Assembly (NCBI RefSeq): GCF_036227565.1
Contig: NZ_CP109460.1
Span: 2,046,001 to 2,110,000, forward strand
DNA length: 64,000 nt
Origin: Streptomyces sp. NBC_01454
Lineage (GTDB): Bacteria > Actinomycetota > Actinomycetes > Streptomycetales > Streptomycetaceae
Direction: 5' to 3'
The notes beneath the pieces are model-generated. The model did not search any database, was not told where the DNA came from, and saw only the letters and a list, made by a program, of their open reading frames with translations. How positions within the stretch are numbered: the first letter of the stretch is position 1; each line of letters starts with the position of its first letter. The translations under genes were made by a program, and so were the position numbers. This document shows positions 43,819 through 52,361 of the stretch, piece after piece.

Positions 43819-45372
43819 CTAGTCGAGGTAGTCGCGCAGCACCTGGGAGCGCGACGGGTGACGCAGCTTCGACATGGTCTTCGACTCGATCTGACGGATC
43901 CGCTCACGCGTGACGCCGTAGACCTTGCCGATCTCGTCCAGGGTCTTGGGCTGACCGTCAGTGAGACCGAAGCGCATCGAGACGACGCCGGCCTCGCGCT
44001 CCGAGAGCGTGTCGAGAACCGAGTGCAGCTGCTCCTGCAGAAGCGTGAAGCTGACCGCGTCGGCCGGGACGACGGCCTCGGAGTCCTCGATGAGGTCACC
44101 GAATTCGCTGTCGCCGTCCTCACCCAGCGGGGTGTGCAGCGAGATCGGCTCGCGGCCGTACTTCTGGACCTCGATGACCTTTTCGGGGGTCATGTCGAGT
44201 TCCTTGGCCAGCTCCTCCGGGGTGGGCTCGCGGCCCAGGTCCTGGAGCATCTGGCGCTGGACGCGCGCGAGCTTGTTGATGACCTCGACCATGTGGACGG
44301 GGATACGGATCGTGCGGGCCTGGTCGGCCATGGCGCGGGTGATGGCCTGACGGATCCACCACGTGGCGTAGGTCGAGAACTTGTAGCCCTTGGTGTAGTC
44401 GAACTTCTCGACCGCACGGATCAGACCGAGGTTGCCCTCCTGGATCAGGTCCAGGAAGAGCATGCCGCGGCCGGTGTACCGCTTGGCCAGGGAGACGACC
44501 AGACGGAGGTTGGCCTCCAGGAGGTGGTTCTTCGCCCGGCGGCCGTCCTCGGCGATGATCTCCAGCTCACGCTTGAGCTTCGGTGCGAGCTTGTCGGCGT
44601 TCGCCAGCTTGTCCTCGGCGAACAGGCCCGCCTCGATGCGCTTGGCGAGCTCGACCTCCTGCTCGGCGTTGAGGAGCGGGACCTTGCCGATCTGCTTGAG
44701 GTAGTCCTTGACCGGGTCGGCGGTGGCGCCGGCCGCGGCGACCTGCTGCGCGGGGGCGTCGTCCTCGTCGTCGTCGGACAGGACGAAGCCGGCGTTCTCC
44801 GCGCCCTCGGCGGCCTCGGGAGCGTCGCCCTTGCCGGGCGCCGGGGTCTCCTCGGTCGCGTCCTCGTCGAGGAGCTCGTCGGCGTCCTTCTTGGAGGCGG
44901 TCTTCTTGGCGGTGGCCTTCTTGGCCGTCGTCTTCTTCGCGACGGTCTTCTTGGCGGCCGTCTTCTTCGCCGCTGCCTTCTTCGCGGGCGCGGACTCGGA
45001 CTCACCGGCCGGCGGGTCCGCCACAGGGGCGGAGGACGCGGCGGCGGTGGTCTTCTTGACCGTGGCGGTCTTCGCCGCGACGGTCTTGGTGGCGGTGCGC
45101 TTCGCCGGACTCTTCGCTGCGACGCTCTTGCGGGTGCGCTTGGGCGCCTCTGCGGCACTGACCATCAGCGTCACACCCTCCTCGTCGAGGATTTGGTTGA
45201 GGCTGCGCAGAACGTTCTTCCACTGGGTTGGCGGAATCTGGTCAGCCTCGAAGGCCCGACGCACGTCATCGCCGGCGATCTGCCCATCTGCCTTTCCCCG
45301 CTCGATGAGCGCCATCACAGACTCGGACTCGGCGATCTCCGGCGGGAGCGTACGGGATGTGCTGGCCGACAC
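43819..45372 (-). CDS. hrdB: Principal sigma factor HrdB
   Basis: Essential housekeeping sigma-70 of RNA polymerase, 517 residues. Region 1.1 at the N-terminus; an Ala/Lys repeat segment about 75-175 (AAKK units, typical of Streptomyces HrdB) followed by an acidic stretch; region 1.2 ([16 protein letters not shown]); region 2 with [20 protein letters not shown] and [15 protein letters not shown]; region 3; region 4 with [18 protein letters not shown]. The GTG start follows AGAGG at spacing 6 and gives the known N-terminus [15 protein letters not shown]. Confidence 0.97.
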   Translation of the reverse strand: MSASTSRTLPPEIAESESVMALIERGKADGQIAGDDVRRAFEADQIPPTQWKNVLRSLNQILDEEGVTLMVSAAEAPKRTRKSVAAKSPAKRTATKTVAAKTATVKKTTAAASSAPVADPPAGESESAPAKKAAAKKTAAKKTVAKKTTAKKATAKKTASKKDADELLDEDATEETPAPGKGDAPEAAEGAENAGFVLSDDDEDDAPAQQVAAAGATADPVKDYLKQIGKVPLLNAEQEVELAKRIEAGLFAEDKLANADKLAPKLKRELEIIAEDGRRAKNHLLEANLRLVVSLAKRYTGRGMLFLDLIQEGNLGLIRAVEKFDYTKGYKFSTYATWWIRQAITRAMADQARTIRIPVHMVEVINKLARVQRQMLQDLGREPTPEELAKELDMTPEKVIEVQKYGREPISLHTPLGEDGDSEFGDLIEDSEAVVPADAVSFTLLQEQLHSVLDTLSEREAGVVSMRFGLTDGQPKTLDEIGKVYGVTRERIRQIESKTMSKLRHPSRSQVLRDYLD

Positions 45373-45773
45373 GAACAACCTCTCGGAACGATGGAAACGG
45401 CTTCCGACCCCGTCCACTGTGGATCGGAGCCGACGACCGCCGGTGGGGATGGACCGACGGCGCAGGGGCAACCGGGGAGTTGAACAGCGTCTCTCACGCC
45501 GCTCTTATTCCCTCCTCGGCTATCACCTCTTAAGTCATCGCGCTTCCCTGAAGAGTGTTACGCCCAATCTGCGTGGCCCGAGTCACACCCCATAACGACC
45601 CATTCCCAGTCATATGACATGCAACCCTCCCGAGACCTCTCGCCGGATCCGGTCGACGATCCGGATCCGGCGATCTTCTGCGCCTTCTCCCGTACGACGT
45701 GCCCTGCCCGGAGGGCGTGCAAGCACGGCAGCCGCATGACACCCACGGTCCGTACGCGGTCGGGTACGGGCCT
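45373..45773 (-). promoter_or_regulatory. hrdB leader and promoter region
   Basis: 400 bases between whiH and hrdB. It contains a hairpin TCGCCGGATCC / GGATCCGGCGA at 45640-45673, likely the whiH terminator, and the 10-bp palindrome GTCATATGAC at 45609-45618. AT-richer sequence at 45530-45620 is the probable promoter zone. Streptomyces hrdB is known to have several promoters, one using the ECF factor ShbA in S. griseus; I could not fit a consensus with confidence. Confidence 0.6.
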
Positions 45774-46721
45774 TCAGTGCTCGCGGGGCGCGGGGACGAC
45801 GTGGTCGGCGGGCGTCCCGGAGCCCTGCCCGGCGGCCTCGCTATGGGCGGCGAGGAGCTGGCGCATCGCGGACTCGGCCGCCGTGGCGTCACCGGAGCCG
45901 ATGGCGTCGACGACCCGCATGTGCTGACCCACGGACGTCTCGACCGGTCGTTCGCAGCCACCGGCGGCGGCGCCCGAGACGTGGAGGGCGGCGGAGACGA
46001 TGCCCGAGAGGTGCTCGAGCATGCGGTTGCCGGCGAGCTGCAGCAGCAGCGAGTGGAACTCGGCGTCGGCGCGGGAGAACGTCATGGTGTCGCCCTGGGC
46101 CGCGGAGTGGCCCATGATCTCGACCATGTCGGCGAGCCGCTGCTGGATGTCCTCACGGGCGTGGCATGCGGCGAGCCGGGCTGCGAGGGGCTCGATCGTC
46201 CAGCGCAGCTCACACAGCTCACGGCGCTGGTCGTCGCGTTGCGGCCCGTAGGCCCGCCACTCGATGATGTCGGGGTCGAGGAGGTTCCAGTCGCTCACGG
46301 GGCGCACCCGGGTGCCGACGTTCGGGCGGGCGCTGACGAGGCCCTTGGCCTCGAGGACTCGAAGCGACTCACGGACGACGGTGCGGGAGACCTCGAAGCG
46401 CTGGCCGATCTCCTCGGGGACGAGCGGGCGGTCGGCGCCGAGATCGCCGGAGACGATCATCTGGCCGAGCTGCTGGACGAGTTGGCCGTGCAGGCCACGC
46501 CCGCGACTTCCGGCGGCGCGTCGGCCGACCCGGCCGATGTCTGCCTCGGAGCCGTCCCAGACCTGCGAAACGCGCTCTGCACGGTCCTGGCCGGCCGCGC
46601 TGGCGGCGTTCGCGGCGTTGCCGGCGTTGGCGTAGGGGTAGCGGTCAAGCTCGCCCGGGCCTGCGAGGCCGGTGTCGCCGGGGCGAGCCGCGGTCATCAT
46701 GGTGTGCGCAAGGGTACTCAC
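45774..46721 (-). CDS. whiH: Sporulation regulator WhiH (GntR family)
   Basis: 315 residues. A 65-residue N-terminal extension, a GntR winged helix about 75-145 (LGADRPLVPEEIGQRFEVSRTVVRESLRVLEAKGL), and an FCD-type ligand domain about 160-300. Identified as WhiH by sequence character and its conserved place beside hrdB. WhiH is needed for septation of aerial hyphae and is known to depend on sigma WhiG. The GTG giving MSTLAHTMMTAARPGD was chosen; ATGs at 46700 and 46697 are alternatives and none has a good ribosome site. Confidence 0.92.
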   Translation of the reverse strand: MSTLAHTMMTAARPGDTGLAGPGELDRYPYANAGNAANAASAAGQDRAERVSQVWDGSEADIGRVGRRAAGSRGRGLHGQLVQQLGQMIVSGDLGADRPLVPEEIGQRFEVSRTVVRESLRVLEAKGLVSARPNVGTRVRPVSDWNLLDPDIIEWRAYGPQRDDQRRELCELRWTIEPLAARLAACHAREDIQQRLADMVEIMGHSAAQGDTMTFSRADAEFHSLLLQLAGNRMLEHLSGIVSAALHVSGAAAGGCERPVETSVGQHMRVVDAIGSGDATAAESAMRQLLAAHSEAAGQGSGTPADHVVPAPREH

Positions 46722-47593
46722 GCATCTGTTGTCGGCGACACTCTGAACACCCTTGAGGTCTTTGGTGAAAAGCACACGAAAGGGTGATCGCCCCCCATCC
46801 CTGAATTGACGCTTTATCGGAAAGAAATGCGCTCTCTACGGCGAGTTGCGGGCAGCAGCCATAACAACACGGCACCAAAACATATGCCTTACTCGATCAG
46901 CAGAAGCAGCCACATCGCACCGGGAGCACATCACTGCAGGCCAGAGGTGGTACGACAACACCCGCGCCCTGCCTGCCGGTTGGCTCGTGAACCGCATCAC
47001 GAACCAGCGCCCTTTGGTCAATTCCGAACGGACCCTTGACGCGGACACCGGACGTCAGGCGGCTACCCCGCCTCACCTGAAATGACGGGAATTCTCCGGC
47101 AATCCGGCTGCGGCGGAACGGAATACCTCACCGGCCCCTCTTTTCACTCGGGCACGACGGGTCAGTTGCTCCGCCCAACTTGCCACGAGGACAGGCCATT
47201 CCACACCGCGGCAAGCACGGGCACGCAGAAGGCCGCCGGACCAGGGACCTCACAGTGCAGAGGCGGCCGGGACAGGGCCCGGAACTCCGACCACGGCCCG
47301 ACTGGATCGGTCACCGCCAGGAGGAGGTAGCGGCCGCGCGGAGCCGCACTCCAGGCGCGTCGACAACGGCCGGGCGCGGGCCGCGAGGTTCGCCGGACGG
47401 GCGCGGCGGTGGTGGACCGGGCACCCCTCGCGGGGTGTGAGGCCGGCCGGGAACTCTGGTGGCGACGTAAGGACTCACCCGGCCAAGATACCTGAATATG
47501 TCCTATTTTCCCGTAATGGTTCAATCTTGACGGCTCGTCGTGTCACCGTGGGTGAACCCCGGCCCTCCGGTGTCGACCGGTGTGCGCGACGTC
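46722..47593. other. Gene-free AT-richer region upstream of whiH
   Basis: 870 bases without a supportable gene, clearly less GC-rich than the rest of the window, especially 46790-47100 and 47480-47530. Small frames on both strands lack ribosome sites and coding bias. The left end should be the whiH promoter and leader. The AT-rich patch at 47480-47530 looks promoter-like (TTGAAC and TAGGAC on the minus strand, spacing too short) with nothing obvious to transcribe except a possible small RNA. Confidence 0.5.
46814..46821 (-). promoter_or_regulatory. Candidate sigma-WhiG -10 element for whiH
   Basis: On the minus strand TCCGATAA matches seven of eight positions of the WhiG-class -10 sequence GCCGATAA, 93 bases before the whiH start. 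No good TAAA -35 sits at the expected 15-16-base spacing; TAGA at spacing 13 is nearest. whiH dependence on WhiG is established in S. coelicolor. Confidence 0.5.
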
Positions 47594-48358
47594 TCAGACC
47601 TCGGGGCGAAGCATCGGCGGGTTGAGCAGCGTCGCTCCACCGGCCCTGAACAGCTGTGCGGGGCGGCCGCCCTGACGCGTCGTCGTGCCACCGGTGGGCA
47701 CCAGGAAGCCGGGGGTGCCGGTCACCTTGCGGTGGAAGTTACGGGGGTCCAGCGCCACTCCCCAGACCGCCTCGTACACCCGGCGCAGCTCCCCCACGGT
47801 GAACTCCGGCGGGCAGAAGGCCGTGGCGAGCGAGGAGTACTCGATCTTCGAGCGGGCCCGCTCCACGCCGTCGGCCAGGATCCGGGCGTGGTCGAACGCG
47901 AGCGGAGCCGCCAGCTCACCCTCGCGGGTGAGGGTGTCGTCCTGCTCCAGGAGGTTGTCCACCGGCGCCCAGCGCGCGCTGTGGGCGTCGCCGCCGGCCC
48001 GGGGAGCGGGAAGGTCGGGGGCGAGTACCAGATGCGCGACGCTGACGACCCGCATCCGCGGGTCGCGCTTGGGGTCGCCGTAGGTAGCGAGCTGTTCGAG
48101 GTGCGCGCCGTACACGGGGGACGGCCCGGCCGGGGAATGGGCGTGCAGCCCGGTCTCCTCGGCGAGCTCCCGCGCGGCCGCGCCCTCGAGGTCCTCGTCG
48201 GCCCGGACGAACCCACCGGGCAGGGCCCAGCGGCCCTGGAACGGCGGCTCACCGCGCCGCACGGCCAGCGCACACAGGGCGTGACGGCGCACGGTGAGCA
48301 CGACCAGGTCGACAGTGACGGCGAAGGGCGGGAAGGCCGACGGGTCGTAGGGAGGCAT
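47594..48358 (-). CDS. Nudix hydrolase with C-terminal winged-helix domain (NrtR-like layout)
   Basis: 254 residues. Nudix domain about 10-150 with an intact catalytic box from GGF (48) to REL.EETG (64-70), then a winged-helix-like segment about 155-245 (FTVGELRRVYEAVWGVALDPRNFHRKVTGTPGFL). This layout belongs to the NrtR group, ADP-ribose-sensing regulators of NAD metabolism, but the intact box means hydrolysis of ADP-ribose or a similar nucleotide is possible too. ATG start with no strong ribosome site; the last gene of a minus-strand run after the debranching-like gene. Confidence 0.87.
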   Translation of the reverse strand: MPPYDPSAFPPFAVTVDLVVLTVRRHALCALAVRRGEPPFQGRWALPGGFVRADEDLEGAAARELAEETGLHAHSPAGPSPVYGAHLEQLATYGDPKRDPRMRVVSVAHLVLAPDLPAPRAGGDAHSARWAPVDNLLEQDDTLTREGELAAPLAFDHARILADGVERARSKIEYSSLATAFCPPEFTVGELRRVYEAVWGVALDPRNFHRKVTGTPGFLVPTGGTTTRQGGRPAQLFRAGGATLLNPPMLRPEV

Positions 48359-48406
48359 GGCGTGATCATAGTCGTCCGCCTGACGATAAACAGGTCCTGC
48401 CGCACC

Positions 48407-50617
48407 TCACGAGCCCAGCTGCAGACCTTCCGCGGCCGTCTCCACCATCCCCATGCCGAGTCTGCTGACCCGTACGGCGAACGGCTGCTCGGCCACGCTC
48501 AGGCCGGTGAGCTGTAGCGCACCGAGCGGGGCGGTGCGCAGGGGCCGCAGGGACACCGTCCCGCCGGGGACATCGGGGCGCAGACCGGCGAGGGCGATCA
48601 GTATGTGCACCGCGCCGGCCGCCGCCACGGCCGCGGGGCGGCAGGCCGCCGGATGCGGTACGGGAATGCCGCCGGCGGTGCGCTGCTCCCCCGCGTACAT
48701 CTCGGGGAGGCGGTGCGCAAAGCTGTCCGCCGCGTCGAGGATGCCCCTGGTCAGGGCGCCGGCTGCCTGCTCATGACCCGCCGCGGCCAGTCCGGCGGCG
48801 GCGATCGCCGTGTCGTGGACGCGCACCGCGCCGCTGCGGTGGCCGAACGGGTTGTAGCCGCTCTCCCTGGTGCCCATTGCGCGCAGGCCCCACCCGGAGT
48901 CCATGGCGGGGGTCTCCAACGCCCTGGCCAGCCGGTCGGTCTGGGTGACGTCCAGCAGGCCGGGAGCCGGATTCCCGCCGCCGAGCAGCCCGGTGTCGAG
49001 GAGGTGGACGGTGGTGGAGCCGAGGTGCGGGACGGGCCGCCCGTCGGCGGTGAGCAGGGCGGCGGGGCGGCCGCCGGCACCGTCCTCCCACCAGAAGTCC
49101 GTGCGGAACCGGGCGCGCAGGTCGGCGGCCCAGTCGCGCAGTGCCGCCGCCTCGGACGATCCAGAGGCTTCGAGGAGGTCGGCGCCCAGCAGGGCCGCGC
49201 GATGGGCATGGGCCTGGGTCTCGCAGCGGTACGGTCCGCCGGGCGCGGGGTCGGGAACGTAGCCACCGCGCTTGCCGGCCGGTGAGTCGGTGACCGTCCT
49301 CAGCCACCTCAGGCAGCGCTCCGCAACGGGCAGCAGCCGCTCCGTCTCGTGGTCGGGAAGCCCCCAGCGGCGGGCCTCCGCGAGGACGGTGGGGAACAGA
49401 AGGGTTGCTTCGATGCCGGTGCAACTCGGCGGGGCATGCGGTCCGGCGTCCCGGAGCGGTCCGGGAATTCGGCCGAAATCCGCCCCTGGTGCGGCTTGTT
49501 GAGTTCGCGCGAGCACCCGCAGCGTGCCCGCCGCCAGCCGGGTGCCCAGGGGCAGCAGCATCCGGGCGGCCCACAGCGCCTCGACCGGTGCAAGGCCGCA
49601 GCGCCAGGGGAATCCGCCGGCCACGAAGGTGTCTGCAGGGGCTGCCGGGTCACGCATCACCAGGCCGTGGAGATCGTCGAGGGCAGCTGCCATGAGCGCG
49701 TCGGCCCGGTGGTCGTCGCATTCGAGGCGGGCCGTCGTCCAGGGCCTCGGTGGCCGGGCGCTGCGGGTGCGTGCGACGCCCGGTCCGGTGCGCGGGCCCG
49801 GGATGAAGGCTGTGCCGGAGCGCCGCTGACCTGCTGGTCCGGCGCTGTCGTGCTCGAGTCCGGTGTGCAGCTCGATGGTGCTGCGGCCGCCGGGTGGCAG
49901 TTCCAGTTCCCAGCGCAGCAGGCCCGCTGAGGCGAGCGCGTCCTGGGGCGCGGGGGACGCGGACACCACCGCATGCACATCGGACCCGGACCAGCGCAAC
50001 CCGGAGCCATGGACCGCGGCTCTCAGCTCCGGACCGGGCAGACCCACGGCGATGGTTCCGAGCTCTGCGAGGTCCGTACCCAGGCGGATCTCGACCGGCA
50101 GCCGGACGGGTTGCGACATGCTGCTGTGGAAGGTGATCCGTTCGGTGCCGTCGGCGGAGCGCAGTCGTTCCACGCGGATGTCCGGGTCGGGTCCGCGCGC
50201 TCCCGCCCTGTGGATCACCCCGAGGAACCGGGCCCGGTCCGCGCCGTTCAACCGCCCCTGGACGACGAGTGGTTCGTCGCCCGCGACCCGGAGTTCGCAG
50301 CGGGAGAGGACCCGCCGTCCGTCGCGATAGAAGCCGTCCATGCCCTGGCCGGTCAACTGCCCCGAGGCCGGCGACACCGCCAGGGCGGGGAGGGCCACAC
50401 AGACGAGTGAGGAGTGGACGGGCTGCGGTTGCGGGGGCCGGGGCGGTGCCGGGCGTCGCTCGCCGGGCGGCCGATGAGGCTGATGAGTGAGGGGGACGAT
50501 GCCTGGCACGCTCTGCGCTCCCTGGTGAGGTCGGGGCTTCGTACGGCCTACGCCACTCAGGTGAACGGCCCGGCCGGCGCCCAGGTCACGCCAGCCGCGC
50601 AGCCATGTCGTGTTCAC
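48407..50617 (-). CDS. Glycogen-debranching-like (amylo-alpha-1,6-glucosidase family) protein
   Basis: 736 residues if the GTG overlapping the DUF4192 stop by four bases (GTGA, with GGAG ahead) is the start. The first 70 residues look unconserved, and GTG at 50398 (ALPALAVSP...) is an alternative. N-terminal beta-rich GDE_N-like domain about 75-270 (GMDGFYRDGRRVLSRCELRV), then an alpha/alpha six-barrel with GGFPWRCGLAPVEALWAARML, TGIEATLLFPTVL, SGWGLRAMGTRESGYNPFGHRSGAVRVHD. Probably acts on an alpha-glucan or glycoside; the family includes many of unknown substrate. No secretion signal. Confidence 0.82.
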   Translation of the reverse strand: MNTTWLRGWRDLGAGRAVHLSGVGRTKPRPHQGAQSVPGIVPLTHQPHRPPGERRPAPPRPPQPQPVHSSLVCVALPALAVSPASGQLTGQGMDGFYRDGRRVLSRCELRVAGDEPLVVQGRLNGADRARFLGVIHRAGARGPDPDIRVERLRSADGTERITFHSSMSQPVRLPVEIRLGTDLAELGTIAVGLPGPELRAAVHGSGLRWSGSDVHAVVSASPAPQDALASAGLLRWELELPPGGRSTIELHTGLEHDSAGPAGQRRSGTAFIPGPRTGPGVARTRSARPPRPWTTARLECDDHRADALMAAALDDLHGLVMRDPAAPADTFVAGGFPWRCGLAPVEALWAARMLLPLGTRLAAGTLRVLARTQQAAPGADFGRIPGPLRDAGPHAPPSCTGIEATLLFPTVLAEARRWGLPDHETERLLPVAERCLRWLRTVTDSPAGKRGGYVPDPAPGGPYRCETQAHAHRAALLGADLLEASGSSEAAALRDWAADLRARFRTDFWWEDGAGGRPAALLTADGRPVPHLGSTTVHLLDTGLLGGGNPAPGLLDVTQTDRLARALETPAMDSGWGLRAMGTRESGYNPFGHRSGAVRVHDTAIAAAGLAAAGHEQAAGALTRGILDAADSFAHRLPEMYAGEQRTAGGIPVPHPAACRPAAVAAAGAVHILIALAGLRPDVPGGTVSLRPLRTAPLGALQLTGLSVAEQPFAVRVSRLGMGMVETAAEGLQLGS

Positions 50618-52236
50618 CGCCGGCTCCGGTCGCCGTCCCGGCCGGTCCGGCGCCTGCCGCGCCCGTCCGTCGAACGGGTGCCCGGGCCCGTGCTGCCGCG
50701 TGGTCCGCGGGGGCGGCGGGCCGGTCCGGGACGTGCCTGCCCGGGGCGCCTGGCCGGCCGTCGTGTCTCCTCGGTGGTGGACGCGGAGCCGGCGTCGGGC
50801 GCGGGCTCGCCCTGGGCGGTGCTCACGCCCTCTTGGTGCTGCTCGCGCAGGCAGCGGCGCAGCGGCTCCGGATCGAGGCCTTCGTTGATGGCGCGGTGCA
50901 GCAACTGGGCGAAGGTGTACTCGGGGTCGAGCGACAGGGCGCAGCTGAGGGCGACGCGTGCCGACGGTCCGTCCTCGGTGGACCAACAGACCCAGCCGGC
51001 GAGGGTGAGCGGCGCCACCGCGTGCTCCGCATAGCCGCCGGCGCAGCGGCGGGCGAGCGCGCGCCACAGGCGCAGGGCCGGCGCGGCCGCTGAGCCGTCC
51101 ATCCACTCCGCCGCCCGGTCGCGGGTGACGCGGTCCTGGAGGCCCAGGATGAGGTCGGCGGCCTCGGCATCGGTGATCAGCGCATCGTCACAGGCGTCCC
51201 GGGCACGGTTGCTGCCAGAGGGGGTGTCCTGACGGAACCGGTGGATCATGGCTCCGGCCAGTTCGAGGGTGCTGTGCCGCACGGCCGCCGCACCGTCCCG
51301 CTCGAGCATGCGCGGCACCAGCGCGCCGGCCGCCGCGTCCAGCGTCTTCTCCTGTTCCGCGGCCCGCCTGCCGGTCCGGGGCGTCAGCCGGGCCTCCATC
51401 GCCTTGAGCGAGCCGCGCACCTGCATGCCCGCGTAGGCGGCGGCCGCGGCCATCACCGATGTGCCGGGCATGACCATGGGAGTGCCCTCGGCGGGACAGC
51501 ACCGGAAGTCGGGGCAGCAGTAGGACCAGAAGCGGCCGTTGGACAGGCACAGGGCTTCCAGGACCGGTACGTCGAGCGCGCCGCAGGCCGTACGCAGCCG
51601 CTGGGCGAGCGGGCGGAGCCGGTCCTTGACGTCCTTGCCGCTCTCGCCCTCCGCGGGCTCCTGGCAGAGGTAGACGAGGATCGCCTCGGGCCGGGCGTCA
51701 CGCTTCTTGCCCGCGGAGACCAGACAGTCGGCGAGCTGGTCGGCGACATCCGGCCACTGTGCGGTGTCGGCGGGGATGCCGAGCCGGACCCGGCCGCCGA
51801 AGCGCCCGCGGTCGCCGTGCAGCGCGATCAGAACCACGCTGTCATCCGGATAGAAGCCCATGAGGTACGGCAAAGCGTCGGCGAGTTCGGCCGGGCTGCG
51901 CAGCGTGACCTGGGCTTCGGCGGGCGGTGGCGGGACCGCGTCGGCGGGCGCGGAGGAGGGCGAGGGGCTGGAGGGAGTGGGCGAAGTGGACGGGCTCGAG
52001 GTCTCGGCGGGGTGGGTGGGGAGGGAAGGCGTGGCAGGGGTGGTGGTGTTCGCGGAGTCGATGGGGCGGGAATTGTCTGCGGAGCGGGCGGGCGGGGTGG
52101 GGTCGGATGCGCGGTGCGGGTCGGCAGGGGCCGGCGGTTCGGGCGGGCGGGGAGTGTTCGAAGGGGTCGGGGCGGCGGGCTGAGCGGCGGAATCGCTGTC
52201 GGTGGTGCGCTTGCTCGGTTCGCTGTGCGGATTCAT
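50614..52236 (-). CDS. DUF4192 family protein
   Basis: 540 residues. The first 105 are low-complexity Pro, Ser, Thr and Ala. The DUF4192 core about 108-440 begins [42 protein letters not shown] and contains a CCPDFRCCP cysteine cluster near 245 that may bind metal. The end is Arg/Gly/Pro-rich and strongly basic. ATG start. Function unknown; common in actinomycetes. Divergent from the RecQ fusion with a DnaA-box palindrome between them, and translationally coupled to the debranching-like gene. Confidence 0.85.
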   Translation of the reverse strand: MNPHSEPSKRTTDSDSAAQPAAPTPSNTPRPPEPPAPADPHRASDPTPPARSADNSRPIDSANTTTPATPSLPTHPAETSSPSTSPTPSSPSPSSAPADAVPPPPAEAQVTLRSPAELADALPYLMGFYPDDSVVLIALHGDRGRFGGRVRLGIPADTAQWPDVADQLADCLVSAGKKRDARPEAILVYLCQEPAEGESGKDVKDRLRPLAQRLRTACGALDVPVLEALCLSNGRFWSYCCPDFRCCPAEGTPMVMPGTSVMAAAAAYAGMQVRGSLKAMEARLTPRTGRRAAEQEKTLDAAAGALVPRMLERDGAAAVRHSTLELAGAMIHRFRQDTPSGSNRARDACDDALITDAEAADLILGLQDRVTRDRAAEWMDGSAAAPALRLWRALARRCAGGYAEHAVAPLTLAGWVCWSTEDGPSARVALSCALSLDPEYTFAQLLHRAINEGLDPEPLRRCLREQHQEGVSTAQGEPAPDAGSASTTEETRRPARRPGQARPGPARRPRGPRGSTGPGTRSTDGRGRRRTGRDGDRSRR

Positions 52237-52274
52237 GGCTCGAAGATCTCGCGGCGGGCCGCCGCGCCGCGACC

Positions 52275-52312
52275 CCTGTGGATAACTCGCGGGCGAGCGA
52301 GTTATCCACAGG
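52275..52312. promoter_or_regulatory. Palindrome of two inverted DnaA boxes
   Basis: CCTGTGGATAACTCGC and its exact reverse complement are separated by GGGCGA. Each arm contains a perfect TTATCCACA 9-mer in opposite orientation (52277-52285 and 52302-52310). It sits 38 bases before the DUF4192 start and 49 before the RecQ start. It could act as a DnaA-responsive operator on both genes, or simply as a 16-bp RNA hairpin. Confidence 0.75.
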
Positions 52313-52361
52313 TTCGGGCGGGGGTTCGCGCATTGTCAGTGGCATCGGGTTGCATGGAGGC

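Noticed and set aside
45440..45500. GGAAT ... GTT sigma-R-like promoter ahead of hrdB
   Set aside because: The spacing on the minus strand is 21 bases where 18-19 is required; no other good pair was found, although a sigma-R promoter for hrdB is plausible from other species.
45558..45746. 62-codon leftward frame in the hrdB leader
   Set aside because: Overlaps the probable whiH terminator and promoter palindrome, no ribosome site, mixed composition.
46806..47524. Several small frames (60-120 codons) in the region upstream of whiH
   Set aside because: No codon bias, no ribosome sites, frames overlap each other on both strands.
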